DNA of 64,000 bases from Margaritispora aquatica. Taxonomy: Eukaryota > Ascomycota > Leotiomycetes > Helotiales > Discinellaceae. Positions 12,282-25,522 of the stretch are shown here, piece by piece. Numbering within the stretch: position 1 is the stretch's first letter; every line of letters begins with the position of its first letter. The stretch is from the NCBI GenBank assembly GCA_007644065.1, contig VJWN01000004.1:558001-622000 (forward strand), given 5' to 3'. The translations under genes were made by a program, and so were the position numbers. A model generated the notes under the pieces. That model made no database searches. It saw only the letters and a program-made list of their open reading frames with translations, and had not been told where the DNA came from.

Positions 12282-15216
12282 GATGTCAAGTATACCGTGT
12301 GGATAGGTGGAGGTGGAAAGCTTGAGTAGGGTTGGGTAGCTCTGAGGTACCCCGAAAATAACTATTTATTTGTGTCAGGAATATCGTCTACAGCCGTGGC
12401 ACAGTAGAGATTATAGAATTGGGAGTATAGAGAAATTCACTTACAGATACGTAGTCAATTGAAGAAAAAGGTGTGCCAAACTTAGCTAGCCAAGATGACG
12501 ATTCAAAGGCCACGGAACACGAATGCGATGGGGTGAACTCCTATGCTTGACCAGGTCGCATAAAGGGCGGGTATTCAATGATAGGTGAGGTGGTGAGAGA
12601 TGAGAAATAATTCAGAACTTTTGCGAGAATGCAAGAAGCCGTTCAGGTATTTGGTGGAGGAGAGAGGAGTGAATAATAATTGTAGCAAGCTGTGGGAGTG
12701 TTCAGAGCTTAGATCCCAAAGAATACGGTATACCTAGCCGGCTTTTTGTGGATACACGAGCCAATTTAGTCCTTCTCCTTGATGGGCCATTCGAGAATTC
12801 TGGAGAAGGAGAACATTCAAGAACCAAAATCGCAACTTTCTTTTCCCAAAAGAAACAATGCATCAATTAGTAATTTACCGGCTTGACTTCGAAGCTCTTC
12901 ACACCATAATTGTATTGTCTCGTGCATTTCTTCTGAATATTCAGAGAATTTGTTAATGCTTGATATTTATCTGGCTATCCATTTGCTCCACATATGCAGT
13001 TGGTTGAGGGCGGGGGTCAAATATATAGTCATGTGATTTTCACTAGCCACCTCCATGATCCAGCCTCATCGCCTACCTCCCTCCCTCACCTAAGTATATA
13101 TTTCAATAGAACACCACAAAAATGCGTGAAACAAGTATCATCATCATGACGATTATTTAATGACGTAATCAATCTAGTGTTCGGATCCGTGGTGATCTGT
13201 CCTTGACGAGTAGGTTGATGTTCGTTGTGAGTGATATTTGGCTTCAAATACGCATTTACCCCTCGACAAAGCACCTCTCGACAAAGCAATGACCAGAGGA
13301 TGGGGATATTAATTATTGCAATGTCTCCAGTAAAATACATTTGACAAGAATAATTTGAAAAGAATAGGCATTGTAGTGGTTTGTCTTAAACTTACATGGT
13401 TTAGTCAATCTATAGATATCCGACATTTGAAGAATGATGCTAAATTCTAAGTGCTCGTTCAGACCAATAGTCGAGAGATGTATTGAGAGTTCTGTTTCTT
13501 GAACTTCCGATGGCCATGATCAATGGTACTTTCAAATGTGATCCCGTTGGGCAGGTCAAAAAAGCTGTCAGTTCCATTCACTCCACCTCGTCGAAGCTTT
13601 GAAGAAAATATCTCCAGATATGCTTGGTAGGGCCTGGTAGAATCTTACCATGTTTTCAAATGGTGTCATGCCTCACAAGGTCCTGGAACTGAACAGTATG
13701 CACCTTAAAAAAACTCCAAACAGAAAAAGGCATGCATCGTTTCTCATTCCCGGTATGAAAGAAGAAGGTTCTGGTGCTCCGTAATGCAAATCAAAGCTTT
13801 GTGGGGACTGACGCCGGCCTTACTCTCGTACTTCGTGAGATCAAGAGAATCATTTCGCTAAGGCACGTGTGAAGCAACATCCAGTTTGTAAGACCAGACT
13901 AGGAAGTCCAGGTTTGATCGACACTTACGACATACGCAACATGAGCTGTCCATGAGCAGATGCTAGTATTTATTCAGCTGCGGAGATGCCTTGGCTGATA
14001 TCCTGCAAGAGGGTTGATGGAAGTTTTGGATGTGCAATGAGGATGTAATACATTCCTTTCTCTGAATGCGGATTTTAAGATTTTGGCGGTAGATTTGCTT
14101 GACGCTATTCGATGGCTACCATCATCGTGATAAGGCTGATTTGAGCAGGTGTCATGAGACTTAGGGCGTAGGGTGCAGAACATTCAGACTGTCGTAATTG
14201 GCTGTCGATCTCTGTGATTTTGACTGTTTTCCAAATCGTCAGGACTTACAACACACACAGCTCCGAAATTTTCTATGATACCTACATGAATTTGGCATAC
14301 TCCTGGTCTCGCTTGGCGGTCCTTCAACTTTGTGTCAAACGGAAAGTACATAAGTATAATACTTGTGCTACTATGTGACATAACCCGAGTTTCGATGCTG
14401 GGGTCCATGTAGATGTGGTGAAACTGCAGAACCATTCAGCCCCTCCTGCTGTGGGCTGTCGATCAAGTGCTCTGAAACTTTCTCTGGAGGAGATACTTGT
14501 GGACAAGAGTGACAATATATACTAATATAGCTACATATAGAAAGCTGCAGAGAAGAAGAAGAAGCCTCCTTACAGTTGTAGTTATATGAAGCAATTTCGC
14601 AGACTTTGAATCCCAGATAGAGGGGCAATTCAGGACCAGTTGCATGTTCAGGGGAGCTTTCAACCTAATGCAGTCTATCTGCAACACTACTTCATGCTGA
14701 ACCATGTGCTGAGTGTCGGGTTTAGAGATGAAAAACAATTGGGGAAGGTCTTCCAAGGCTGCAGCAGCATGCCAACGGGCAGAACATCAGATAATGAGTG
14801 ATCATGAGGCAAAGAACCAAGTAACCATTCCTTGTTGGTTCTTGACAGGCTTTGTATGGACGGGAAGCAACAAGTATGAATGAAATTGCTCGAGAATGAA
14901 GGCTTTCCCGCCTTCACATTCATATTCATGAAGCAAATGCAAAAATGAGAAGTTGGGATCAGTGCAAGGTATATCTGTATTAGACACCACTGCATCTTTT
15001 CTTATCTTGCCTCAAAGGTCCAACTGTAGTTGACCGAACATGCGCCGCACGTCCTGAGTTCCGAAATTAGATAGATGGACTGATAATAGGTCGTTTGTTC
15101 TTTTTATGTTGCTGTTGTCAGAACGAGAAGTAAAAATAAAATACGGCGTCAAAGAAAGGATGAATGGAGATGGTTCTCCTTTAGCCGCGAAGGAAAAACA
15201 CAAGCAAGAAAAGATT

Positions 15217-15252
15217 AGGACAAGACAGGACAGGACAGGACAGACAGGACAC
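15217..15252. repeat. GGACA-type microsatellite
   Basis: Several imperfect head-to-tail copies of a five-base unit (GGACA) lie in the ste20 upstream region. Confidence 0.8.
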
Positions 15253-15404
15253 AGGGAAGCGAAGAAACGAGCAGGGAAGTTGAGAAAGAAAAGGCTCGGA
15301 CGATTAATCCAAGAAAGATGATCCAAGTAAGGTAGCTCTAGAGTGGACGTGAAGCATGTGGATATGATTCATGAAGTGGCACGAGTGGGAGATACCGAGG
15401 ACCT

Positions 15405-15441
15405 AAGGTAAGGTAGGTGGTGGGTAGGGAGGTAGGTAGGT
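15405..15441. repeat. AGGT/GGTA microsatellite
   Basis: Imperfect tandem copies of a four-base AGGT unit. No coding frame crosses it. Confidence 0.75.
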
Positions 15442-15806
15442 ATTGATTCCAACTTTTCATGGTTGATGTTCTGATATTCGGGCTGTGCAATTGCATGTCC
15501 GTATTGTAGTGATTTGCGAAGATGATAAGCACATGGTATAGAACAAGTATTTGTGCACTGTACCCAAGTTGATCGATCTTGACATTCGATCCAAGTAAAA
15601 GAAATATTCATCTCATCCTCTTTGGTTCCCAGTCCAAAACGTAATCGGCAATACTACCAAAGGTACTGACTGTACTGTACAGTAAACGGTATTGATCAAC
15701 ACTGGTTCGACTGGTCAAACATCTCACCCCACCACCACTCATCGGTCATAATTTGACACCAAACCTTTGCGTTTTTTCTTCTCTGCTTTGCTCCGATCCA
15801 GCCCAA

Positions 15807-15840
15807 GCAGAATCAGCAGAATCAGCAGAACTAGCAGAAC
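15807..15840. repeat. CAGAAT-type microsatellite
   Basis: Four imperfect tandem copies of a CAGAATCAG-like unit. Confidence 0.7.
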
Positions 15841-15954
15841 CTATAGGATTGGAACCACTCAATTCCGCACACTCAATAATCCAATACGCTCGCTCAATCA
15901 AATTACCCCAGGGCACTTTGCCTCGCACAACCATATCCACATTCACCTTTCATT

Positions 15955-15988
15955 CGCACACTCACACTCTCACTCTCACTCTCACTTC
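15955..15988. repeat. CACACTCT pyrimidine-rich microsatellite
   Basis: A run of CA and CT dinucleotide units about 390 bases before the kinase start. It is probably a promoter or leader pyrimidine tract. Confidence 0.7.
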
Positions 15989-16374
15989 AGTTACAAACTG
16001 CCACTGCCGTTTTCTTGAATTGGATCATCAGCCCGAGCCCGAGCCCAAGCATCTCCATCCTACCCACTGACTGTGCACTTCTGCACTGTGCTGCACTCCT
16101 CCTGGTCTGGCCTTGTCTCGTCATTGCCCACTGAATCCCACTGCATTACCTTGCGGTTGATACACACAGAACCGTCTCCTCCCGCGGCGCCAATTGAAGT
16201 TTGTGTCATTGATTGGTGGGCGGCAGGCTATACTGCAGCAATAGGAAACACACCTTACCAGGCCACGCTCCACGCCATCCAACCCGGCAGCAGCATCCTC
16301 AAACGGAGGTCTGAGTGACCCCAAAAAGTCACATCAAACACCCTACCATAAATCTACCGGCACGGTGCTTGATC

Positions 16375-19070
16375 ATGGAGGAAACACCCAAACCGCAATC
16401 TCGCAGACTCACAAAAAAGCCTCCTGCGAGCTTCACTGCTGCCAGTCTTTCAACAGATGCGCGCGGAAACGACCGACAGTCACTACGAAGTCAGCGAAGC
16501 TCAGGAAGCCTGCAGAGAGCACCTTCCGCGCCTTATCCAAGGTCGCAACCACCTACACCCTACGGCCACGCTCGCAAAATAACATCTCCAAATCCAGGTC
16601 AATACACCTCGTCGAACTCGTCTCTTGATCGTCAAATTTCTGGCCCTTCTCCAATTCTGCAGAGCGCTGAGTTTGGCGCACCGTCATATTCCCAAGGTGG
16701 AGTCAACAACTACAACTCGTCGCAACCTTTGAATCAACAGACATCGCAAGAATTCATTGGCGCTCCATTTGATGGCTCGGGCATCTTGAATCACATCGAT
16801 TCCACCAAGGCATCAGGTTATCAAAATTCGCTGCGCCGTCCACCTCCCCCGCCATTATCGCATACGAGTCCTGATCCTCGAATGATATCTCCACCTCTGC
16901 GACAATCACAAAGCTTTTCAGCAGGCGACAGGATGAACGAGAAAGCCCCTCCACGCGTGGGTGAGAACCAAGTTATTAGTCCAAAGAGATACTCGGACGA
17001 GAGTCGAGATCCAAAACAAAGCATGATCAGGAAGAAATCTGGATTTTCGGGATTCATGAGCAGCATTGGAGTTGGATCGACACGATCAGTAAAGATATCA
17101 GCCCCAGAAAACCCGGTGCATGTTACACATGTTGGTTATGACAATACAACGGGTCAATTTACTGTGAGTTTCGCTACCAAGAATGTGCGGCGTTTACTAA
17201 TTCGTTCAGGGTTTACCCAAAGAATGGCAGCGCATGATTAATGATAGCGGGATCACTAAGAAGGAGCAGGAGCAAAATCCTCAAGCCATTATTGATGTTG
17301 TTGAGTTTTACAAGGAAAATGCGGAGCGGGGAAGCGATGAGGTTTGGGACAAGTTCGAGAACGCACAGGTTCCTGATTTACGCATCGGGACATCCGCTCC
17401 AGGTCCTCTATCACCAGGACTGCTCAACACTCCAAACTATGGATCAATGTCCAGTCCACCAGCAAGTCCTAGATTTCCCGCAAACCATGAGACAAGTTTT
17501 GAGAATCCAAGATCACCCCCACCAGTTCCTCGTCCAAATCCACAAGGCTTGGGTTTAGCACTGCAGCCAAAAGATATCAATGGACTAGTTCCAACCAGAC
17601 CAGCACCCAGGCCGCCAGTGTCATATCAAGGCCCAACCAGAACTGCTCCCCCGCCTCCGATGGCTGGCAAGGACTCTGGAATTGGCATGCCCAATGCTCG
17701 CCAGAGTGAAGATTTACCTGCCATTGCATATATCCCACCACAAGCAGAAGCTTCCGCAACTTTGCCCAATGAAGTTCGATCACGTTCTAACTCTCGAGCA
17801 AACGGAGCTTCCCCATATGCAGCTCCAGTGCAGGTTATGTCTCCACAATTCGCTTACGAGCAACAGCAACAACGCATAGAGGCAGAAACATCTCTCTTAA
17901 GATCACAGAGCAATAGACAGCCCCCCCAAAAACAAATCCCTCAGCCCCCACAAGCACAGTATCCAAGACCTGAACATAATGGTATTCCTCACCCTAGTCA
18001 ACAGCCAAGAGCGGCGCCAAATGTCGGTCCGGTCCCTAGAGCCAGGCATCGTCCACGCCAGAGTACAAGTTTCGATATTGTAGCACGGTTAACGCAAATA
18101 TGTACCGAGGGTGATCCAAGAGAAATCTACAAAAATCTAACCAAAATTGGCCAAGGTGCTTCTGGGGGTGTTTTCACAGGTCATGAGAGGGGAACGAACA
18201 GGCTGGTTGCTATTAAGCAAATGAATTTAGAACAACAGCCGAAGAAAGATCTCATCATAAACGAAATCATAGTTATGAGAGAAAGCTCACACCCGAACAT
18301 TGTCAACTTCATTGACAGTTTCCTCATAACTGGAGAACTATGGGTTATTATGGAGTTCATGGAAGGCGGTAGCTTGACTGATGTTGTTACATTCAACATT
18401 ATGTCCGAAGGTCAAATTGCAGCTGTTTGCCGAGAAACTCTAAAGGGATTGCAACACTTGCACTCTAAGGGTGTCATCCATCGAGATATCAAGTCAGACA
18501 ACATCTTGTTGTCTATGGATGGCAATATCAAGCTTAGTAGGTTCCAAGTTCATCGTCATTTCCGTTTCTAACATATTACTTAGCGGATTTTGGTTTCTGT
18601 GCTCAGATTAACGAAGCTCATAATAAGCGAACTACAATGGTGGGCACTCCATACTGGATGGCACCGGAAGTAGTCACGAGAAAGGAGTATGGTCGCAAAG
18701 TTGACATTTGGTCGCTTGGTATTATGGCAATCGAGATGATCGAGGGAGAGCCTCCCTATCTCACCGAATCTCCGCTCCGTGCATTGTACCTGATCGCCAC
18801 GAATGGTACTCCGACAATCAAGGATGAACATGCCTTGAGCCCCGTTTTCAAGGACTTTCTGTACTTCGCACTGAAGGTTGACCCAGAGAAGCGAGCTAGT
18901 GCCCATGATCTGTTGCGAGTAAGTTGCCTCTTCCTTCTTATCGAAGTTATGCTAACGGGTTTTAGCACGAATTTATGAAGCAGTGTGCAGATCTCATTCA
19001 GTTGGCGCCTCTTGTTCGCTCGGCTCGAAGCGCAAGGGCTCAGGAGAAAGCTCAAAAGGGTGCCTCGTGA
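16375..19070 (+). CDS. ste20: p21-activated protein kinase, Ste20 type
   Basis: Four exons, join(16375..17163,17210..18536,18584..18918,18966..19070), about 851 aa. The CRIB domain (binds GTP-Cdc42) starts near residue 241 with [14 protein letters not shown] and runs into GLPKEWQ across intron 1. A Pro-rich linker ([17 protein letters not shown]) could bind SH3 proteins. The kinase domain covers about residues 569-830: [30 protein letters not shown], and GTPYWMAPE in the activation loop. No PH domain precedes the CRIB, which excludes the Cla4 type. The C-terminal LAPLVRSAR resembles the Gbeta-binding motif of yeast Ste20 and supports this assignment. Ste20 acts above MAP-kinase cascades and in polarity; that role is inferred from the family. 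Confidence 0.93.
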
Positions 19071-22000
19071 TTCTTCTGTGAGTGTGTGAAATGCTATAGC
19101 ACAGTCAAGACAATGCTCTGGAATGATACTTTGACCGGAATGATGCTGGCGATTTCTCATTGTCACACCTCTTGGTATCACGAGGTCGGTCTGCTTCTCG
19201 AGGCCTCCTCCATTAGGTGCATTAACTGCATGAGGGTTTTCAAGCCATATATCATTTCTTGGTCGGCAAAATGCTTCAAAAGCGTTTTACATTTCGGCAT
19301 GTACAAAGCATGGGCGTTCTGGTATCATGGAATTTCGGCGTCTGGTGAACAGGTTCACGACTCCAATAGCTGCCCTAAACTTTCTCGTGGCAGACAACAA
19401 GGGCTTGGGTATCACCCGTGTTCGATCTATTGAGCTTTATTTCTTCTCTCCAATAGTGCTCGCTGGTTCAGATGGATATTGTAGAGTGGACTTGTTTCAG
19501 ATACGACTACAGTGCGCTTGCTCTAGAAGCGTGATTGACGACACAAGGTGTGTTTTTTTTGGCGGAGGAATGGTAAAAAATGCCAGTGGATCATAGACGG
19601 AAACCTCTTTTCGTTTGTTTTCTATGTCGGCAGTGGCTCTATGCCATGAAGGGTTGGAAACGATGCTGATGATATGATGGATTGACGGGCATTCGAGAGG
19701 ATATGAAATGGTGGCATGGAATTGGTGGAGGGACTGGTATACCATGGAGAAAAGGGATGACGTTGAGCTTGAGCGGCTGGCTGCGTGCATGCGAGCGATT
19801 TTTGGGAGGTCGAACACTCTCGTCTTTATCGAAAGAGTCGTGATGTCTCGGGTAGATTAGAACGCATGAATGAAATCCGTTCCTACGTATTTTCTTGTCT
19901 CTTCCGCTTGCTTCATTTCCTACTTCTTTTTTGGGATGTGCTATTTCGTGTTGCGCTAGCTTCATTTCTCCTTCCAGTATCACAAGTGTAAGTTGAGGGT
20001 TGCCTTCTGGGTACGTAGAATCAACCTAGGAGCTTTCATCCCTCTGCTACAATTCGGCACAGTCTCTAGATTATCGACGGCTTTCGTTGGGATAGCGAGT
20101 GTAAGAAAGCATGCATGCAAATACGCATTTTACGTCTCATTGTTTGCTTGTAGATATATGTATGACTTAGATAGCGCAGGTGAAGGTCACGATGTAGATA
20201 TGGCATGCCAAGCCATGCTATATCTGCTTCGTTTCATTTGGAAGGAAGAAACACCACCGTCGTATATTCAAATTTTGTCTGAGACAATAGATAATGTGAG
20301 TGTTGAGTGTTGTATTTTTGTGATGAGATGTGTATGCTACAATCTATGTATATATATTGGTTGACTAAATGCACTAATTGAAGCTGGACTAGTGCACTAG
20401 TGTTGGATAGCTCTCACTTCTACTTCCACTGCTACATAGGGAAGAGTGAGTCTAATTCATGGCAGTACGGCTGGTAATATTATTTGTGAGGTTAGAATAC
20501 CCTGCTTTGCTCTCTACCTAGTCTCGTGGGTAATCTGAGGCTCGTCTGGATAAGCTCGTTGATGTGGCGATGACATGATAAGATTACAAGTAAGGTAGTA
20601 GATGAAGAACCCCGCTGCAAAGACATCCACGCCTTGGTGTCTCGATGAATCTGATGCCATAACGAGACTCTAGGTGTTCTAGTCGAGCAAAAACGTAGGA
20701 ATCGCCCACCAGAGCAAGCGGGCGATGAGCCTAGGTGATTGAAACCTTAAGTTTGAAGACCAAATCCATGAAACTTTTAAAAGGCAAGAAGTCAAGATAT
20801 GTTACTAGCGGTCATTATGTTGATCCAAGATTAAAGAGATTGATCTTCACTAGAAAACAGATATATGCTTTCCTCTCATCACTTGTGACTTTCTTCTAAA
20901 CTGGAAATGAGTGTCAAGCTTGTAGGAGATTTGGCACACCACAGGATACCATGTTTTGAAGCGGCTCGTAGTCGTGTAAATTCTCGGATTACATAGAAAC
21001 TGAAGACAGTGAATGAGGCTTCGAAGATTGGGATTTGTATGAATTTCGATCAAGTTTTGAGCGTCATGGCGAGCTCAAATTTTAGATGGACTTGATCATA
21101 GTATAGAGATCTAGATTTTGAAAAACCAGTATATTGTTGAAAATCATACTTTCTCAATACACTGGTGTCATTTCTGCAAAATACTCGTACCTTCCAAGAC
21201 CCCAATTACCAAGTATGAGAGATATTTCTTGTTTTGAGATCGACGTACGCCAATTCACCCAAATATTCAAAAAGATTCCGACCAAGAAAGACAAGACTAT
21301 ATTTACAGTTCATCAAGAGCAGATCTTGAGGACAGGGTAGTCAACGATACTTCGTTGAATCGCCTCGCTGCAGATTTCAAGTAGAGAAAGAGCAGTGCTC
21401 GGACATTGGTAGAAACCTCTCACCTCGTAACCTGCGTCTTCATCTTATTGCACAAACTTACATATTGTTGGTGTTTTGCTATGCCTGTAAAGTCCCCACT
21501 TTCAATGCTCAGGTTGTCATTGTTGTTGAGAGTATTCGACCTGCCATTCTCCTGCGCTGCACCAACCAAGCGACGGGAAGCACAAATTTCTGGCCGACAA
21601 GATCACCTCAACCTCATGCTGTACGCCCTCGACAAACAGAGAAATGAAAAACTGAAGAAAGAGGGGCATTGGCTGAAACGTGTAACTTTCTCGCTGACGA
21701 GGTTCTACTTCCTCATCTTTCATAGACGCACTTGTGATGGGATCCCCAATCTTGAGGAGGGAGGGGTAGCGATGAGTTTCCAAGGAAACACAACAAAAGA
21801 AAAGGCAAAAAGCAAAAACGTTCCCTCATTCTGGCATTTCATGTCCTGTTGCCCATACTCATGAACACCTATTGTACCGGCATCGCATTGCATGAGCAGT
21901 CCATCCTCTTCCCTCGGGAGGCTCCGAATCAAGAGGATTTGCAACAGCTCACCGAGTAATGGGCGGGAAGCTCTTCAGATGCAGCCGATGTGGTTACACA

Positions 22001-25000
22001 GCATCGACAGCCAATATAACGCTGCGTGAGCGTTTGTTGAGAGTTAGTGTTGGGTTTCGTTAGCAGCTCGCCGGTTTTGCAATGGGACGACTTTAGAAAA
22101 TGGCGGAATGAACATTGGGCAAATAGAACTGCAAAATCAGTGAGATTGGAAAGTCGACAGACACAAATGCTCTGCTGGTTAGCCAACCGGATCTCGGATG
22201 ATCCTGAGAAGGCTTCGCGTTGATAGGTCTTGAATGTTGCGAAGAATGTTGTTGCACGAGGTGTGGCGTAAGGAACCGTATCCCCATGCTCCCAAAGCTT
22301 GGAATGAGGACAATAGCTACCAATCCAACTCCAACTTTCCTTCCAAAGAAAAAGAAGCTGTGCCGTTGGCTTGCTGACTGCATTCACTTTGCATAGAGCT
22401 CAAGCATCTGGGGGAGGTCGACAAAACAAAATCATTGGCAATTGCCGTGCAGCGACCTTTATGTCGAGGCCTTGAGAGCCCATCAAGTTCGGCGTTGAAG
22501 GGTGCTTGGAGAGCGAATAAAAAGACCGGTGGTGAGACTGTCAGAAAGATCAGCACTGCAAGCAAGCGACAACGCAGAAAGTGGCGATTCCGGAGGGTTT
22601 GAAAGACAGGCTTTGGAGTCTGGACTATCGATCGGTGATAGAATATGTTGTTGCCTTGAGAGTAGTGGCTCTGAATCAGGTCAGATAAATCGATGTATGC
22701 ATATTCGTGTTTATGCTCAGGACACAAAATAAAGAGGAGAGTATATCCTTTATGAGCATTTGATTTATCTTATGACAGCAAAGAAGAAAACGATTCAGAA
22801 TGTGATTAGAACATAGTTTTTAAGGTTTAATTATAAGCAAGCGCTCATTTAGGCATAAGCTTAGCTGCCGTATCAAATCTTTGGTTAGAAAGGCAGCCTC
22901 AAAATTCCTCTAGGCGAAGAAAGGCTTAAGTCCTCGGACAGGAAGTATAAATTAACATATAAGTAGAGCTTCTAGAAGTCGAGTTTCTCAAGGCAAAGTC
23001 AAAACAAGCGAGAAAACGAGTTTTGCAACATCTTTGCTGTTCCCCCACATATTCTTTTGTGCTGGAACCTTGCAAAGACCGGCAGACGGCATGTCCAAAC
23101 CCATGTTCGAGCCTCCAAAGTTAAAAAGCTAGAAAGTCAACCGACTTCTCTTGTTCATTTGAGTTAATGAAAAAGCAATCCCGAAATGGTCATACGGGAT
23201 CGAGGTAATTAGACGCTGGCAATGCTTGGGCAGTTAGAAATGCTCCTGTGATCACCTCACGTCAGATGACACTTGATTGTTATGAGAAATGCTTACATTA
23301 GCTTTATGCTTCCATATTGATTCGGTATTATTTCGTTAGTGAATATTGTTAGTGAACATTTGTATTCGTGGTGTGGGGATGCCCCTTTTCCCTGTCTCTT
23401 TACCTTCACCGCCATCAATTTTTATATCGCTTAACGGAGATCTGTGGATCGAAGTTCTGGATCCAACTTTACCATGATTGCCCAGAGAGAAATCTGAAAT
23501 ATCGGAAACGGGTCTCCGGTGTGGGAACATATGGACCTTTTCTTTCTGTTGACTCTCCCACTCTTATCCAGGTGGAACTCATTCATATGAATATACACAT
23601 TGAGGATGCACGCCATCATATATACGGGGTTTACCCACAAAACAGACCTTTTCATACTGTGCAAATGAATCGTAGAACATCCACATGGGCATGCAGCTAC
23701 CTGTCCTTGGGCAACATCAAAATATGGATCAAATCTCAGAAATGTTTCGACGAAGATCAGCCCGTTGTGTTGTTGCAGCGATGGGATGGGGTGAGACATC
23801 ACGCTCGGTACCGCCAGCCAGAACCAGATTTCGCCTCGTCAGCCGCAAGGGAGTTTGATCTCCCGTTTTGTGGTTTGTGCCTCGACCGGGTTAAAATCTT
23901 TCTTCTCTTGGAAATTTTCGCCTGTTTTGTTTCCCCCCGCGAGCGAGATGGGGATCGATGGTTTGGTGGCGTTCGTGTACGACCAGCTGATCAAGTTTCC
24001 CGAAAAGAAGACAGGAACATCTCAGTATTCCCCTGGTGAGTCTTGATTGTCATGATACCTCTGGTGGTAAGTAGATAATATATCCCGTAGACCTGTACTT
24101 CGCAGATATAGATTCTGCTTTGGACGCTTGCTCCAGGCCATTCGAAAGCCATAATTCAACTCATTATAGACGAAAGGAGAGGGTGAAGAAGCCGGAAACG
24201 CTCATCCAAAAGCACACCGCCTCGTTGTTATCATGTCGTTGTTCGTTGATTTTGCTGTGGCACCCCCACGAGTCGAAGGTTCTGATGATGCCTCTCTTGG
24301 TTTAGGTTAATCCCAAGCTTCTCTCGATGTTCCTTAGATCATCTGCCAATGTGCCATGCATGGTTGCATTGATTGTCCCGGGTGCTTCATCCTTGAACCG
24401 GCTTCTCTCAAATAGTATATTCTGTGGATGCTCGATACTTTAGTGGCCATTCTTTAGCCCATTTTATATGCAGCCCATGCACAGACCAGAAGCTACCCTT
24501 GAAGTTTCTGGACATTTTCTGCGAATGGGCTGTCAAACGTTGTCTCAACGCTGTGGTATTTTTGATATTTCGTCCTCCCTTGGCGGTTTGTGGCTTTTGA
24601 TGGCTGTCAAACCCTGCCGAAGTCAACAGCCCTTTTGACTCCAAGCCTGGTTTAAGCTTGGTCTTCGATATCTCCGTGCTGGCTTCGCTGGCTGTCCCTG
24701 GCCAGCTCTGTAATCTGAGGAAGGCCGACATCAGGAAAGGCGGCGTTGCCGTATCCAGACCTGACTCTGTGTCTCACTGCAGAGGAGTGCCAGTAGCAGA
24801 GAAGTTGTAGCAAAGTAGCAGAGCAGTAGGTAGGTGTAGTCGTTCTCATACAAGTTTTTCTTTCAAAAGCTGAAAGTCCCCCATCTACTCCTCTTCTCAA
24901 CTTCTCTCTCTCTTCCATCCTCAACTCTCACTATTCACTACCTCGCAGCACATCCCACGCATACAAAAGCCCTCACCCCTCAATTAGGAGCTTAAGCGTG

Positions 25001-25522
25001 TCTTTCAACTACTTCAGCGGCGTCTTTGTTTGCTTTTGTGTGCCTGGCGAGTCGACAAATCTCCGGTCGTTTTACAAAGAATTTCGTGTCGTCTGATCAA
25101 CGTTTTGCATACTCGAATCCTTTCAAATAGCGAACGCTTGCTTCAAAAAGATACCATTGCCAGTTGCAGCTTTATTTACTTTTCGACTGCTTACTGATTT
25201 CGATTTGCTTGTATTTGAGAGAAACAATTGTACACGAGACTACCTGGAAAACCAAGAGCTGGATTCCTAACACACCCTCACAAAACTGGTATGTTGAGAT
25301 CAGCTCCATTTGCCACGAAAGAGATGCCAATTCAATTGCAGATTCATCAGAAATCATACCTGCTTCGGTTCACATTTCGAGAGTTTGAGAAATATCACTA
25401 AGTGGATCTACGACTATACTACACTCGCAGAGTCATTTTTAGCTTCTATCCTTCTACCACCCACCCACAAAATACAATATCCGAATTTCTTTCCCAACCC
25501 GAAATACACACACATACACAAA
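19071..25522. other. 6.4 kb region without a convincing gene
   Basis: It lies between the 3' end of ste20 and the dehydrogenase start. The longest open frame (about 23368-24039, plus) would encode 223 residues with no recognisable motif, no low-complexity bias and no matching introns. I read it as chance. The last 600 bases before 25523 are rich in CT and CA runs and are probably promoter and leader of the dehydrogenase. No tRNA, inverted terminal repeat or transposase fragment was recognised. Confidence 0.45.

Larger units (their letters stand above)
12282..16374. other. 4.1 kb gene-poor region between divergent scp160 and ste20
   Basis: The flanking genes point away from each other, so this stretch contains both promoters and 5' leaders. 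Open frames inside it are short and look like chance. The right third holds several microsatellites (about 15217-15252, 15405-15441, 15807-15840 and 15955-15988). Pyrimidine-rich tracts just before the kinase start are typical of fungal promoters. I see no tRNA or transposon. Long leaders or non-coding transcripts are possible but cannot be read from sequence. Confidence 0.5.

Noticed and set aside
16315..16374. Upstream extension of the Ste20 open frame
   Set aside because: The frame is open but begins with GTG rather than ATG. The first ATG is at 16375.
21406..22727. Several overlapping frames of 70-150 residues on both strands
   Set aside because: They overlap each other, share no protein-like composition, and lack promoters or introns that would join them.
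23368..24039. 223-residue plus-strand open frame
   Set aside because: No motif, no bias, no flanking splice signals and no resemblance to any family. Chance is more likely in a long non-coding stretch.
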